A stretch of 40,308 bases of DNA from the NCBI GenBank assembly GCA_004293675.1, contig READ01000039.1, forward strand, positions 1-40,308, written 5' to 3'. The position numbers and the translations under genes are program-made. The notes under the pieces were generated by a model. That model had not been told where the DNA came from. It saw nothing but the letters and a program-made list of their open reading frames with translations, and did no database searches. Source of the DNA: Betaproteobacteria bacterium (GTDB taxonomy: Bacteria; Pseudomonadota; Gammaproteobacteria; Burkholderiales; Casimicrobiaceae). Positions within the stretch are counted from its first letter, which is position 1. Every line of letters begins with the position of its first letter. Shown here in pieces: positions 25,752-35,310 of the stretch.

Positions 25752-28526
25752 CTACTGAAGCAGCGTGCCCAGCGCTCGTTGCTGCGCTTCAATCGTCTCG
25801 CCGCGCCGCTTCGCTAAATCAGCGATCTGATCGTCGCCGATTTTGCCAACGGTGAAGTACTGCGCCGCCGGGTGCGAAAAGTAAAAGCCACTGACCGAAG
25901 ATGCCGGCGTCATCGCCAACGATTCGGTGAGCGCCATGCCGATGCTGCCGGCGTCGAGCACTCGGAAGATGTCCAATTTCTCGCGATGATCGGGGCAGGC
26001 CGGATAGCCGGGTGCCGGACGAGTGCCGCGATACTTTTCCTTGACGAGTTCTTCGTTGCTGAGTTTTTCGTCGCTCGCATAGCCCCAAAACTCTTTGCGA
26101 ACACGCTCATGCAAATGCTCTGCGAACGCTTCTGCCAAACGATCAGCAAGCGCTTTGAACATGATCGAGTTGTAGTCGTCTCCCGCCTTTTCGAAGGCGG
26201 CGAGTCGGTCATCACCGCCGAGACCGGTGGTGACGGCGAAGAGACCAAGATAGTCCCCCTCCCCCCGGGGGGGAGGGGCTAGGGGAGAGGGAGTTTGCAT
26301 CGCAGCGCTCGTCGGACTTGAAGAGGATGCCAACTCCCTCTCCCTAACCCTCCCCCCCGGGGGGAGGGGACTGATGAAATCAGAGAGTGCGAAGTTTGGG
26401 CGTCCTGCCTCTTTGGCGTTTTGCTGTCGCAGCGTGTGAAAGCGCATTGCTTCCACATTCTGTTCGTCAGCCTGATACACCACGATGTCATCACCGTCGC
26501 TCCCCGCAGGAAGTAACCCGTAGGTGCCATTGGCGGTCAACCATTTTTCACTGACGATGCGCTTCAACATCGCTTGCCCGTCTTTGAACACGCGCTTGGC
26601 TTCAACGCCAACGATTTCGTCGTCGAGAATTCTTGGGTAGTTGCCCGCCAGATCCCACACGAGGAAAAACGGCGTCCAATCAATGTAGGGCACGAGTGCG
26701 GAGAGCGGGTAGTCACGCAGCTGCTGCACGCCAACACGACCCGGAACAGGTGGCTTGTAGCTCGCGTATTCGCCAGCGAATACATCGAATTTGTTGGCGC
26801 GCGCCACTTCTAATTCCAAGAGCGGCACGGATTTTTTATTCGCGTGACGCTCACGAATCAGCGCATAGTCGTCGTTCATATCCTTAATGAAAGGAATGCG
26901 CATTTCTTCACTCATGAGCGACGTGGCAACACCGACCGCGCGCGACGCATCGACCACGTGTACGACAGGATGCCGATAGTTCGGCGCGATCTTCACCGCC
27001 GTGTGCATGCGTGACGTCGTAGCGCCACCAATGAGCAGCGGCACGTGAAAATCAAGACGATCCATTTCTTTAGCCACGTAGGCCATCTCTTCAAGGCTCG
27101 GCGTAATCAAGCCGGACAAACCGATGATGTTGGCCTTTGACTCCTTCGCGGCCGCCAAAATCTTGTCGCACGGCACCATCACACCCAGATCAATGACTTC
27201 GTAGTTATTGCATTGAAGCACAACGCCCACGATGTTTTTTCCGATGTCGTGCACGTCGCCCTTGACAGTGGCGAGCACGATCTTGCCCTTGGTTTTTGCC
27301 TCGGTGCCAAGCAAACGTTTTTCTTCTTCGATGAAGGGCACCAAATGCGCCACGGCTTGCTTCATAACGCGAGCGGATTTCACCACTTGCGGCAAAAACA
27401 TTTTGCCCTGACCGAACAAATCACCGACGACATCCATGCCCGCCATCAACGGGCCTTCGATGACTTGCAAGGGGCGCTCGAAGCCTTGGCGCGCTTCTTC
27501 GGTATCTTCAACGATGAAGGTGTTGATGCCCTTTACCAACGCCAGCTTGAGTCGCTCGTTCACCGGCAGTTCGCGCCACGATAGGTCTTCAACGCGCACT
27601 TTACCGCCGCCTTTGACGGTTTCGGCGAGCGTCAACATCCGCTCGGTCGAATCCGCGCGCCGATTCAAAATCACATCTTCGCAATGCTCGCGCAGCACCG
27701 GATCGAGCTCGTCGTAGATGCCCATTTGCCCGGCGTTGACGATACCCATCGTCAGACCCGCTTTGATCGCGTGGTACAAAAACACCGCGTGCATAGCTTC
27801 GCGCACGTGATCGTTGCCGCGAAAACTAAACGACAAATTTGAAATGCCGCCCGATGTTTTTGCGCCGGGCAAATTTTTCTTAATCCACGCGACGGCGTTA
27901 ATGAAATCGACGCCGTAATTGTTGTGTTCCTCTAAGCCCGTTGCGAGGGCGAACACATTGGGATCAAAGATGATGTCTTCTGCGGGAAAGCCCACGGTGT
28001 TTACCAGCAGTTTGTAGGCGCGCTCGCAAATCTCTATTTTTCGTTCGTAAGTATCGGCTTGGCCCTTTTCGTCAAACGCCATCACCACGGCCGCTGCACC
28101 GTAGCGACGCAGCAGTTTCGCTTGATGCAAAAACTGCGCTTCGCCCTCCTTCATCGAAATCGAATTGACGACTGATTTACCCTGCACGCATTTCAAACCG
28201 GCCTCGATCACTTCCCACTTTGAGGAATCAATCATGATCGGCACACGCGAAATATCGGGCTCGGTGGCGATGATGTTCAAAAACTTGGTCATCGCGGCTT
28301 TGCTATCGAGCATCGCCTCGTCCATGTTCACGTCAATAATCTGCGCGCCGTTCGCAACCTGTTGCCGCGCGACTTCGACCGCGCCAGCGTAATCATCATT
28401 CAAGATGAGCTTTGCAAACGCGCGTGAGCCTGTCACGTTCGTTCGCTCGCCCACGTTCACGAAGAGTGAATCCGGGCCAATTTGCAGCGGCTCAAGGCCG
28501 GAGAGGTGCATCACATGCGAGGTCAT
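25752..28526 (-). CDS. metH: Methionine synthase, pterin-, cobalamin- and AdoMet-binding part
   Basis: The C-terminal three-quarters of cobalamin-dependent methionine synthase, which transfers the methyl group of 5-methyltetrahydrofolate via cobalamin to homocysteine. The 924-residue protein has the pterin-binding domain (about 15-275, [12 protein letters not shown]), the cobalamin cap and binding domain (about 290-560, axial His426 in DVHDIGKN), and the reactivation domain (about 590-924, [12 protein letters not shown] at 836-847). The homocysteine domain is a separate gene (29362..30372). A dispersed repeat encodes residues 719-758, replacing a short surface loop of the reactivation domain. 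The start ATG overlaps the vapC stop (TAATG), so translation is probably coupled to the toxin gene. The split form is common in Burkholderiales; the intervening vapBC is not something I recognise as usual. Confidence 0.96.
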   Translation of the reverse strand: MTSHVMHLSGLEPLQIGPDSLFVNVGERTNVTGSRAFAKLILNDDYAGAVEVARQQVANGAQIIDVNMDEAMLDSKAAMTKFLNIIATEPDISRVPIMIDSSKWEVIEAGLKCVQGKSVVNSISMKEGEAQFLHQAKLLRRYGAAAVVMAFDEKGQADTYERKIEICERAYKLLVNTVGFPAEDIIFDPNVFALATGLEEHNNYGVDFINAVAWIKKNLPGAKTSGGISNLSFSFRGNDHVREAMHAVFLYHAIKAGLTMGIVNAGQMGIYDELDPVLREHCEDVILNRRADSTERMLTLAETVKGGGKVRVEDLSWRELPVNERLKLALVKGINTFIVEDTEEARQGFERPLQVIEGPLMAGMDVVGDLFGQGKMFLPQVVKSARVMKQAVAHLVPFIEEEKRLLGTEAKTKGKIVLATVKGDVHDIGKNIVGVVLQCNNYEVIDLGVMVPCDKILAAAKESKANIIGLSGLITPSLEEMAYVAKEMDRLDFHVPLLIGGATTSRMHTAVKIAPNYRHPVVHVVDASRAVGVATSLMSEEMRIPFIKDMNDDYALIRERHANKKSVPLLELEVARANKFDVFAGEYASYKPPVPGRVGVQQLRDYPLSALVPYIDWTPFFLVWDLAGNYPRILDDEIVGVEAKRVFKDGQAMLKRIVSEKWLTANGTYGLLPAGSDGDDIVVYQADEQNVEAMRFHTLRQQNAKEAGRPNFALSDFISPLPPGGRVRERELASSSSPTSAAMQTPSPLAPPPRGEGDYLGLFAVTTGLGGDDRLAAFEKAGDDYNSIMFKALADRLAEAFAEHLHERVRKEFWGYASDEKLSNEELVKEKYRGTRPAPGYPACPDHREKLDIFRVLDAGSIGMALTESLAMTPASSVSGFYFSHPAAQYFTVGKIGDDQIADLAKRRGETIEAQQRALGTLLQ
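26256..26372 (-). repeat. In-frame coding palindromic repeat, family C, in metH
   Basis: Two C-run/G-run hairpins encode residues about 719-758 of MetH. The frame differs from that in lpdA, aceF and uup, giving [15 protein letters not shown] ... [14 protein letters not shown] instead of [15 protein letters not shown]. coli MetH has only about eight residues at the equivalent loop before DY-I/L-G. Confidence 0.9.
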
Positions 28527-28930
28527 TACTTGGTCCAGTTTTCTACTTTGAGGCCGGGTACGCGGCCGAATTCTTTTTCGTTGTTAGTCACTAGCGTGGC
28601 ACCGAGCGCTAGCGCGTGCGCGGCGATGAGCATGTCCATCGCTCCAATCAGATTTCCAGTTGGCTTCAGTGCAGCGCAAATGTCGGTGTAGGCCTCAGCC
28701 GCTTCCACAGTCCAATCTTCAACGGGTAGCCAGGCGCGCAACCTACCGAATGATTCGACGTGGCGCTGCGGGTTTCCTGCAATTACGATGCCGCTACGAA
28801 TTTCCGCATAAACAATCGCCGACATTGCGACTGGCTCGTTGGCTTCAATGCAAACTTTGACTCGTCGCTCTAACGAAGCGGGCGGGCGCCGCATGAGATA
28901 GCTCAGGATATTGGTATCAAAATGAATCAC
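28526..28930 (-). CDS. vapC: VapC-type PIN-domain toxin ribonuclease
   Basis: A 134-residue PIN-domain protein, the toxin of a type II VapBC module; family members cleave tRNA or rRNA when freed from antitoxin. Acidic active-site residues are in place: Asp5 (MIHFDTN), Glu43 (YAEIRSG) and Asp99 ([12 protein letters not shown]), followed by the TNNEKEF strand, so it looks intact. The GTG start overlaps the vapB stop by 4 nt (GTGA). The stop overlaps the metH start (TAATG), tying toxin and metH translation. RNA target unknown. Confidence 0.92.
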   Translation of the reverse strand: MIHFDTNILSYLMRRPPASLERRVKVCIEANEPVAMSAIVYAEIRSGIVIAGNPQRHVESFGRLRAWLPVEDWTVEAAEAYTDICAALKPTGNLIGAMDMLIAAHALALGATLVTNNEKEFGRVPGLKVENWTK

Positions 28931-29253
28931 TTCGTTTTTGACTTTGACTTGGCGCTGCGCCTTAGCGTGACCGCGTGGGCTGGTTCGGTGCTCTCATCTT
29001 CGCTGAACATGGCTCGCCAAAACGTTGCATCACGCTCGGGCGGGCGGGTGTCTCGCTCGATCACCAGTGGTTGATCGCCGTGCGGACGTTTCGCGAGAAA
29101 CTCCTCGAAAAGTTCGCGTTGGGATTTTGTTCGCAACAATATGCCGTTGTCAGTGCGCTCGATCAAGACCTCGTCCACATCAAAACGAAACTCTTTGGGC
29201 AGTCGAACTGCTTGGCTGCGGCCCGACATGAATACTTTGGCGGTGGCGGTCAT
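28927..29253 (-). CDS. vapB: VapB-type antitoxin (AbrB-like DNA-binding)
   Basis: A 108-residue antitoxin. Residues 1-45 ([18 protein letters not shown]) are the swapped-hairpin AbrB/SpoVT DNA-binding domain typical of VapB. The remainder should wrap the toxin; it is longer than the usual 75-85 residues and ends in a Lys/Ser-rich tail. The ATG at 29253 has GGAG 5 nt upstream; a longer in-frame start (29283) would run through the operator. VapB normally represses its own operon with VapC as co-repressor, and a perfect palindrome lies just upstream. Confidence 0.92.
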   Translation of the reverse strand: MTATAKVFMSGRSQAVRLPKEFRFDVDEVLIERTDNGILLRTKSQRELFEEFLAKRPHGDQPLVIERDTRPPERDATFWRAMFSEDESTEPAHAVTLRRSAKSKSKTK

Positions 29254-29270
29254 AGGGTCTCCGGGCGCGA

Positions 29271-29295
29271 TGAGATATACCATCAGTATATCTCA
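29271..29295 (-). promoter_or_regulatory. Predicted VapBC operator and -10 region
   Basis: A perfect 10-bp inverted repeat (TGAGATATAC/GTATATCTCA, 5-nt spacer) lies 18 nt before the vapB start. On the minus strand it includes TATACT, a good -10 box. The overlap of palindrome and promoter fits autoregulation by VapB-VapC. Confidence 0.75.
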
Positions 29296-29329
29296 ATGGG
29301 GTTCTGCTTGGCGAGCGTTCGGGCGTGGG

Positions 29330-29347
29330 CCCCGGCCTGCGCCGGGG
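29330..29347. repeat. GC-rich hairpin after the metH homocysteine gene
   Basis: CCCCGGCCTGCGCCGGGG, an 8-bp perfect stem, lies 15 nt after the stop of the upstream metH gene. It resembles the widespread CCCCGG...CCGGGGTGACG dispersed repeat. No T-run follows on the minus strand, but it could partly separate this gene from vapB. Confidence 0.65.
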
Positions 29348-29361
29348 TGACGATCGGGTGA

Positions 29362-30372
29362 CTAGACAACAGCTCTTGGAGCCACCTTCGCTACCGCGTC
29401 GCCAATCGCCTTAATGTGCGCAGGGGTCGTGCCGCAACATCCGCCTACGATGTTCACCAGACCGCTTTCGGCAAATTCCTGCAGAAAGCCCGATGTCATC
29501 GCCGGGGTTTCGTCGTAGCCAGTGTCGGAGAGTGGATTCGGCAAACCAGCGTTCGGATAGACGCTGACGAATGTCTCGGGCGCAACCCTTGCGAGCGCTT
29601 CGACATAGGGACGCATCGCTACAGCACCGAGTGCGCAATTGATGCCAATCGACAACGGTTTGGCGTGGCGCACGCTATTCCAAAACGCTTCAATCGTTTG
29701 CCCGGTCAGCGTCCGACCGGATGCATCAGTAATAGTGCCGGAAATCATGAGGGGCAGCGGATCGGGATCGTCTTCGAAATGTTCGAGGTAGGCAAACAGC
29801 GCCGCTTTGGCGTTGAGCGTGTCGAAGATTGTTTCGACCAAAATCAAATCAACACCACCCGACACGAGCGCTTCGATTTGCTCTTTGTAGGCGACGTGCA
29901 ATTCATCGAATGTGACGTTACGTTTGGATGCGTCGTTCACGTCCGGTGAAATGCTTGCGGTGCGGCTCATTGGGCCCAAAGCGCCGGCAACAAAGCGCGG
30001 TTTACTTGGGTCCTTTTTCGTGAACTCATCGCACAAGTCCCGCGCGATTTTTGCCGCCGCGCGATTCATTGCGCGCACCATGTGCTCGAGCTTGTAGTCC
30101 GACATGCCGATGGATGTGGCGCTGAAGGTGTCGGTCTCGATGATGTCAGCACCCGCTTCAAGATAGCTGCGCTGAATCTCTTGAATCACCTCGGGTTTAG
30201 TGAGCACCAGCAAATCATTGTTGCCCTTGAGATCATGCGGATGGTCGCGACAGACGTGACCACGATAGTCGTGCTCTTCCAGTTTGTATTGCTGCACCAT
30301 GGTGCCCATGCCGCCATCAAGGATCATGATGCGTTGCTTGAGGATGGTTGAAATTGTTTGACGACGGTTCAT
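29362..30372 (-). CDS. metH: Methionine synthase, homocysteine-binding part
   Basis: The homocysteine S-methyltransferase domain of cobalamin-dependent methionine synthase as a separate 336-residue protein. It begins [27 protein letters not shown]; the zinc-binding cysteines appear in GINCALGA and [11 protein letters not shown]. In E. coli MetH this is the N-terminal domain of one long chain. The start at 30372 is chosen because the in-frame extension to 30507 consists of translated inverted repeat. Its partner half lies downstream beyond vapBC (25752..28526). Its promoter region is flanked by a large inverted repeat. Confidence 0.95.
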   Translation of the reverse strand: MNRRQTISTILKQRIMILDGGMGTMVQQYKLEEHDYRGHVCRDHPHDLKGNNDLLVLTKPEVIQEIQRSYLEAGADIIETDTFSATSIGMSDYKLEHMVRAMNRAAAKIARDLCDEFTKKDPSKPRFVAGALGPMSRTASISPDVNDASKRNVTFDELHVAYKEQIEALVSGGVDLILVETIFDTLNAKAALFAYLEHFEDDPDPLPLMISGTITDASGRTLTGQTIEAFWNSVRHAKPLSIGINCALGAVAMRPYVEALARVAPETFVSVYPNAGLPNPLSDTGYDETPAMTSGFLQEFAESGLVNIVGGCCGTTPAHIKAIGDAVAKVAPRAVV

Positions 30373-30382
30373 AGGGGCAATC

Positions 30383-30696
30383 AAGGACGAAATGACGACG
30401 CGCTTTGCGCTAGGACGGCGCAGCTTTGCTGCTAGGACCCAAAGCTTGGCGGAGGTGAAATTGCATGGCAGCTCAATCTTGGAGCGCCACGCGTTGTATT
30501 TTCTCATTGGTCGCGGGCAAACGTGTTCGCTCAGCGTGTTTGTGATGGCATAAAAATATGCCGTTTAACGAGGATCGGTGAGTTCACTTGGCGGATAAGC
30601 TTGATTGCCAACTGGCAAAACCAATACGGCGAAGCTTTGCGTCCTAGCAGCGAAGCTGCGCCGTCCTAGCGCAAAGCGCGTCGTCATTTCGTCCTT
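30383..30696. repeat. 68-bp near-perfect inverted repeat spanning the metH/rhodanese gap (family D)
   Basis: The arms, 30383..30450 and 30629..30696, are reverse complements with three mismatches over 68 bp and a 178-bp centre. Each arm has three small hairpins separated by TAGGAC (GCGCTTTGCGC, GCAGCTTTGCTGC, AAAGCTT). The element starts 11 bp from the metH start and ends 3 bp before the rhodanese ATG. The centre includes GGCATAAAAATATGCC. No transposase or target duplication was noticed. Confidence 0.9.
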
Positions 30697-30699
30697 TTT

Positions 30700-31092
30700 A
30701 TGCAACATCTCAAACCCACCGAAGCCGCAGAATTTCTAAAGACCAACACCGATGCGGTGTTTGTTGATGTGCGCTCGGAAATCGAATTTTTCTATGTCGG
30801 TCACCCGGTGGGCGCGGAGCATGTGGCTTGGCAAGAGCCGCCAGATTGGGATGTGCAGCCCGAGTTCACGGCGCATGTGAAGTCGCTGGTTGCTGGCGTG
30901 AAATCGCGTCCGGTAGTGCTCATCTGCCGCAGCGGTAAGCGCTCAGTGGATGCGGGAAAGGTCTTGGAGAGCGCCGGATTTAGCAAGGTGTTTAACGTGC
31001 TTCATGGTTTCGAAGGCGACATGGACGAATCGTTTCATCGTGGCAAATTGAACGGTTGGCGCTTTGATGGATTGCCGTGGGCGCAGATGTAG
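30700..31092 (+). CDS. Rhodanese-like sulfurtransferase
   Basis: A single-domain rhodanese of 130 residues, cytoplasmic. The active-site loop CRSGKRS starts at Cys76, which would carry a persulfide; VFVDVRSEIEF (20-30) is the family's N-terminal signature. No signal peptide. Donor and acceptor are unknown. No ribosome binding site precedes the ATG: the upstream bases are the end of the inverted-repeat arm plus a short T-run, so initiation may be weak or leaderless. It is divergent from metH. Confidence 0.88.
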   Translation: MQHLKPTEAAEFLKTNTDAVFVDVRSEIEFFYVGHPVGAEHVAWQEPPDWDVQPEFTAHVKSLVAGVKSRPVVLICRSGKRSVDAGKVLESAGFSKVFNVLHGFEGDMDESFHRGKLNGWRFDGLPWAQM

Positions 31093-31131
31093 GGGTGGTT
31101 TTACGCGTCGCTAGGCATTGCATTGCTGAGC

Positions 31132-31154
31132 AGCTCGGTAAAATGAGCTTTTTG
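31132..31154 (+). terminator. Possible terminator of the rhodanese gene
   Basis: A 5-bp stem AGCTC/GAGCT with an 8-nt loop is followed by TTTTGATTT. The stem is short, so confidence is low. Confidence 0.4.
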
Positions 31155-31219
31155 ATTTATCGCCAATCAAAATAAGGCTTTCAATGAAATTTTTCTATTT
31201 TTCGGAAAGTCAATTTATT

Positions 31220-31261
31220 GGCTTTAAGCCCATGGTTTACTGGGCTTTAGCTTATAAAGCC
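31220..31261. repeat. AT-rich nested palindrome upstream of tkt
   Basis: The outer arms GGCTTTA/TAAAGCC enclose inner arms AAGCCC/GGGCTT. The architecture, with inner AAGCCC-type arms and A/T outer arms, is echoed at 37087..37138. Confidence 0.55.
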
Positions 31262-31394
31262 GATTAACAAAGATCTGCGTTAGTCCGCGAACGCAAGCGC
31301 AGCAAAAACCTCGGCGATAATTGAAGGCTAACCTCAAGCTCGCGTACCGCCGTGTGCGGCTACGCGCCCCTACCTCCGTCAGAATTGCTGTTCG

Positions 31395-33362
31395 ATGCCC
31401 TCCAACGATCCAAACACACTCCAAACCGCCGCCCACGCGATTCGCATGCTCGCGGTCGATGCCGTAGCCAAAGCCAAATCCGGTCACCAGGGCATGCCCA
31501 TGGGTATGGCGGAAATCGCGGTCGCGCTCTGGTCTAAGCATCTACGTCATAACCCCGCCAATCCTTTGTGGCCCAACCGCGATCGGTTTGTCGTTAGCAA
31601 TGGTCACGGTTCGATGTTGCCCTATGCGCTCTTGCACTTGAGTGGCTACGATTTGCCGATGTCTGAGATCGAAAATTTCCGACAGTTGCACAGCAAAACG
31701 CCGGGGCATCCCGAGGTCGGCATCACGCCCGGAATTGAAACCACGACCGGGCCGCTCGGCCAAGGCATCGCCAACGCGGTGGGCATGGCACTCGCAGAAA
31801 AACTCTTGGCCAAACAATTTGGCAACGTAGTCGATCATCACACCTACGTGTTCATGGGCGACGGCTGCATGATGGAAGGTGTGTCGCACGAGGCTTGTTC
31901 ACTCGCGGGTGTGCTCGGGCTCAACAAGCTCATCGCGTTCTACGACGACAACGGCATCTCGATTGACGGCCACGTCGAAGGTTGGTTTCAAGACGACACC
32001 AAAAAGCGATTTGAAGCCTACGGTTGGAACGTGATCGGCCCGATTGATGGCCACAACATTGAAGCAGTTGACGCCGCCATCGTCGCCGCGAAAACTGAAT
32101 CGTCGCGCGCCACGCTCATCATCTGTAAAACCGATATCGGTCATGGCTCGCCGAATAAACACGGCACGTCTGACGCGCACGGCACCGCTGTGATGGGCGA
32201 CGAAATCGCGGCAACGCGAGTGCACATTGGTTGGACGCTGCCGCCATTTCAACTGCCTGCGGAAGCCTATGCCGCGCTCGACGCGAAGCAAGCCGGCGCT
32301 GCGCTGGAAGCAACGTGGAACAAGGCGTTCGCAAGTTCGGACGCGGAGCTCAAGCGCCGCTTGAACGGCGCGCTGCCTGCGAACTACGCAGATATTTTGA
32401 AGCGCGCTGTCGATGCAGCGATCGCCAACGATAAAGAAGTGGCAACCCGCAAAGCCGCGCAAAACGCGCTAGAAGTGTTCGGCCCCGCGCTACCCGAAAT
32501 GATTGGTGGCTCAGCCGACTTAACGGGTTCGAACTTAACGAATCACAAGCAATCAACGGCAGTCACCGCAGCCGGGACGGGCAACCACATTGGCTACGGC
32601 GTACGCGAATTCGGCATGTGCGCGATCGCCAACGGCATGGCGCTGCACGGCGGTGTGATTCCGTACGTGGGCACATTCTTGGTGTTTAGTGACTATGCGC
32701 GAAACGCGGTGCGTATGGCCGCGCTCATGAAAACACGCGTGCTCTACATCTTTACTCACGATTCGATTGGCGTGGGCGAAGACGGCCCAACGCATCAGCC
32801 GGTGGAGCATGTGGCCTCCCTGCGCCTGATTCCTGGCTTGCATGTGTGGCGCCCCGCCGATTCGCTCGAATCTGCTGTGGCTTACGCCAGCGGCATCGAG
32901 CGCAAAGACGGTCCGACGATGCTGTGCCTGTCACGCCAAAACACCGCCGTGATCGCTCGCGACGCATCGCATGAAGCCTTGATTCGTCGCGGCGGCTACA
33001 TCGTGGCCGATGCGCAAAACCCTGAGGTGATTCTGCTGGCAACGGGTTCGGAATTGGGGCTCGCGATGAGCGCGTACAAACAACTCACCGCCGACGGTGT
33101 GGCGGCGCGCGTCGTGTCAATGCCCTGCACGCAGCTCTTTGATGCGCAGACCGTCGATTACCGTTTGGCCGTGCTGCCGCGCGATGTGCCAACGCTTGTC
33201 ATCGAAGCGGGCGTAACCGATGGTTGGTGGAAGTATGTGGGCAGCAACGGCGGCGTGGTCGGCATTGACACGTTCGGCGAATCCGCACCGGCACCAGTGC
33301 TAATGAAGCATTTCGGATTGACGGTTGAAAACGTGATTTCGAAAGCGAAAGCGCTCATCTAG
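31395..33362 (+). CDS. tkt: Transketolase
   Basis: A thiamine-dependent enzyme moving two-carbon units in the pentose phosphate (or Calvin) pathway. The 655-residue protein has the [16 protein letters not shown] segment, the thiamine motif GDGCMMEG (155-162) through [10 protein letters not shown], and [17 protein letters not shown] in the pyrimidine domain. Length matches bacterial transketolases. It heads the tkt-gap-(DUF4259-like)-pgk cluster; tkt-gap-pgk order is common in Burkholderiales. gap follows after 52 bp containing a dispersed repeat. Confidence 0.97.
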   Translation: MPSNDPNTLQTAAHAIRMLAVDAVAKAKSGHQGMPMGMAEIAVALWSKHLRHNPANPLWPNRDRFVVSNGHGSMLPYALLHLSGYDLPMSEIENFRQLHSKTPGHPEVGITPGIETTTGPLGQGIANAVGMALAEKLLAKQFGNVVDHHTYVFMGDGCMMEGVSHEACSLAGVLGLNKLIAFYDDNGISIDGHVEGWFQDDTKKRFEAYGWNVIGPIDGHNIEAVDAAIVAAKTESSRATLIICKTDIGHGSPNKHGTSDAHGTAVMGDEIAATRVHIGWTLPPFQLPAEAYAALDAKQAGAALEATWNKAFASSDAELKRRLNGALPANYADILKRAVDAAIANDKEVATRKAAQNALEVFGPALPEMIGGSADLTGSNLTNHKQSTAVTAAGTGNHIGYGVREFGMCAIANGMALHGGVIPYVGTFLVFSDYARNAVRMAALMKTRVLYIFTHDSIGVGEDGPTHQPVEHVASLRLIPGLHVWRPADSLESAVAYASGIERKDGPTMLCLSRQNTAVIARDASHEALIRRGGYIVADAQNPEVILLATGSELGLAMSAYKQLTADGVAARVVSMPCTQLFDAQTVDYRLAVLPRDVPTLVIEAGVTDGWWKYVGSNGGVVGIDTFGESAPAPVLMKHFGLTVENVISKAKALI

Positions 33363-33368
33363 ATTTAA

Positions 33369-33394
33369 GTAGGGTGGGCACCCCGTGCCCACCG
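33369..33394. repeat. Single arm of repeat family B between tkt and gap
   Basis: GTAGGGTGGGCACCCC followed by GTGCCCACCG, a hairpin-forming unit matching the arms at 74..164. It starts 6 bp after the tkt stop and ends 8 bp before the gap ribosome binding site. Confidence 0.8.
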
Positions 33395-33414
33395 TTCATG
33401 ACAGGAAGAAAAAC

Positions 33415-34422
33415 ATGGCAATCAAAGTAGGCATCAACGGTTACGGTCGCATCGGTCGCAACATCCTTCGTGCAATCTATGAATCGGGTCGCACCGATAT
33501 TGAAATCGTTGCGATCAATGATTTGGGCGACTCGGAAACCAACGCTCACCTGACGCGATACGACACCGCGCACGGCCCCTTCGCTAAAAAAGTGGCCGTC
33601 GACGGCGACCATTTGATGATCGAAGGCGACAAGATCAAAGTGTTCGCGATTAGGAATCCCGCTGAAATTCCATGGGGTGCGCATGATGTGGATGTGGTGC
33701 TCGAATGCACCGGTTTGTTTACGAGCAAAGCTAAAGCGGGCGCGCATTTGTCGGGCGGCGCAAAGAAAGTCATCATTTCTGCGCCGGGCGAGAAAGACGT
33801 TGACGGCACGGTCGTGTACGGCGTGAACCATCAAACGCTCAAGGCGAGCGACACAGTTATCAGCAACGCAAGCTGCACAACGAATTGCTTAGCGCCACTC
33901 GCAAAAGTGTTGCACGAGCAAATCGGTATCGTTAACGGCTTGATGAACACGATTCACAGCTACACCAACGATCAAGTGTTGACCGATGTCTTTCACAAAG
34001 ACTTGCGCCGTGCCCGTGCCGCCGCACACAACATGATTCCCACCAAAACGGGCGCTGCGGCGGCTGTAGGCTTGGTGCTGCCTGAGCTCAATGGCAAGCT
34101 CGATGGATTCTCCGTTCGCGTGCCTACGATCAACGTGTCGTTCGTTGATTTGTCGTTTATCGCCGCACGCGACACGACCGTGGATGAAGTCAATCGCATC
34201 ATGTACGCCGCAGCCCAGGGCGCGATGAAAAACGTACTTGAATACAGCGACGGCCCACTCGTTTCAAGCGACTTCAATCACAACCCGCACAGCTCGATTT
34301 TTGACGCGACCTGCACCAAAGTGTCGGGGCGTTTGGTCAAGGTTTGCTCTTGGTATGACAACGAATGGGGCTTTAGCAATCGCATGCTGGATACGACTGT
34401 GGCGTTGATGGCTGCGAAGTAG
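33415..34422 (+). CDS. gap: Glyceraldehyde-3-phosphate dehydrogenase
   Basis: It oxidises glyceraldehyde 3-phosphate to 1,3-bisphosphoglycerate in glycolysis. The 335-residue protein has the NAD-binding [11 protein letters not shown] (6-16), the NAD-selecting Asp36 (AINDL), and the catalytic Cys154 in [16 protein letters not shown] precedes the ATG. A start 10 codons upstream would translate the end of the dispersed repeat, so I reject it. After the stop, an ACAC(T)CCTGA/TCAGGTGT hairpin without T-run (34438..34462) precedes the next gene. Confidence 0.97.
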   Translation: MAIKVGINGYGRIGRNILRAIYESGRTDIEIVAINDLGDSETNAHLTRYDTAHGPFAKKVAVDGDHLMIEGDKIKVFAIRNPAEIPWGAHDVDVVLECTGLFTSKAKAGAHLSGGAKKVIISAPGEKDVDGTVVYGVNHQTLKASDTVISNASCTTNCLAPLAKVLHEQIGIVNGLMNTIHSYTNDQVLTDVFHKDLRRARAAAHNMIPTKTGAAAAVGLVLPELNGKLDGFSVRVPTINVSFVDLSFIAARDTTVDEVNRIMYAAAQGAMKNVLEYSDGPLVSSDFNHNPHSSIFDATCTKVSGRLVKVCSWYDNEWGFSNRMLDTTVALMAAK

Positions 34423-34485
34423 AGCGATGCTTTGTCGACACTCCTGAGAAGATTTCAGGTGTTGCGCGGCTTGGGGCCTTTTTAA

Positions 34486-35310
34486 ATGGGGACGTGGGGA
34501 AGAGGAATTCTGCAAGACGATCTCGCATCGGACGTCTACAGCGAATTTATGGACGCGTACAACAAAGGCGACGAATGCAGCGCAATCTCGTCGCGCCTTT
34601 TGATCGAGTACGGCGCGAGCCCAAACGAGTTGGACGAAGACTTCGTGCCTTTCTGGTTGGCGCTTGCGAAGGCCTTGTGGGAGTGCGGTGCGCTTGATGA
34701 ACAAACTGCCTCCGTCTGTCGGCAAATTGTCCGAGACTCCCTCGGCTTGGAGGGTTGGGGGGAGCTGGATACTGGCGATCGATTGAAGCGGGCGGCGACC
34801 GTGTCGCGCTTCGTTGAGTCGCTGAGCATACCGCGAGTGAAACCTCGTGCTCGGCGAAGGAAGATGCTTCGGCCACCGATTTACAAAGTGGGAGACTGCT
34901 TGGCAATCCGGGATGCGGACGGGATGTATACGGCCTCTCTAGTGACGGGGGCTCGCTTTGTAAATACGACTGATGGTGTCAATTTCCTCTGGGCGCTGCA
35001 GTATTACTCTTTTGAAAAGCCTACTCTCGGTGTTTTTACTGAGGCAGGATTGCTTTGGCTTACGCATGGTAACTGGGGTGGAAAACTCTGCGGCCATTGG
35101 TGTTTCACTACGCACCACAAGAGAGACGCTGGCGCAATTGAATGCATAGGTAATGTCTCTCGCACTCAGTTACCGTCGCTACCAGAGGCTTATTCCGACT
35201 GGTTGTCCAACTCCCAGCAAGCGAGACTCCAGGCTGTTATCGGCTTTATTGATCCACCAAAAAGAGAGTCGATCAGTTGGCTGAAATTGATTGCAAACAA
35301 ATTTCTATGA
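34486..35310 (+). CDS. DUF4259-like protein between gap and pgk
   Basis: A 274-residue cytoplasmic protein. Residues 1-120 begin [16 protein letters not shown] and include [17 protein letters not shown], resembling the MGTWG-type DUF4259 family. Residues about 128-274 start with [21 protein letters not shown], a beta-rich domain seen by resemblance in related proteins. No catalytic motif is evident and the function is unknown. It overlaps the pgk start by ATGA, so pgk translation is probably coupled to it. Its less repetitive codon choice and irregular composition compared with gap and pgk hint at later acquisition, by eye only. Confidence 0.78.
   Translation: MGTWGRGILQDDLASDVYSEFMDAYNKGDECSAISSRLLIEYGASPNELDEDFVPFWLALAKALWECGALDEQTASVCRQIVRDSLGLEGWGELDTGDRLKRAATVSRFVESLSIPRVKPRARRRKMLRPPIYKVGDCLAIRDADGMYTASLVTGARFVNTTDGVNFLWALQYYSFEKPTLGVFTEAGLLWLTHGNWGGKLCGHWCFTTHHKRDAGAIECIGNVSRTQLPSLPEAYSDWLSNSQQARLQAVIGFIDPPKRESISWLKLIANKFL

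Larger units (their letters stand above)
31093..31394. other. AT-rich intergenic region between rhodanese and tkt
   Basis: No gene is supported. It contains a possible terminator (31132..31154), an AT-rich zone about 31150-31220, and a nested palindrome at 31220..31261. The tkt promoter probably lies to the right of these. Confidence 0.5.

Noticed and set aside
25467-25817. 116-codon plus-strand frame next to metH
   Set aside because: It crosses an AT-rich palindromic region and overlaps the metH 3' end antisense; no ribosome binding site and no motif.
28526-30372. Broken metH gene (pseudogene) interrupted by vapBC
   Set aside because: Both halves have complete domains, proper starts and stops, and the split falls between homocysteine and pterin domains, as in split MetH of related bacteria.
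30383-30507. N-terminal extension of the metH homocysteine part, and TAGGAC repeats as a CRISPR-like array
   Set aside because: The extension only translates the inverted repeat arm. The TAGGAC hairpins are too short and irregular for CRISPR repeats and have no spacers or cas genes.
34438-34462. Terminator after gap
   Set aside because: The stem has a bulge and no T-run follows, and the next gene starts 23 bp later on the same strand, so it is not scored as a terminator.
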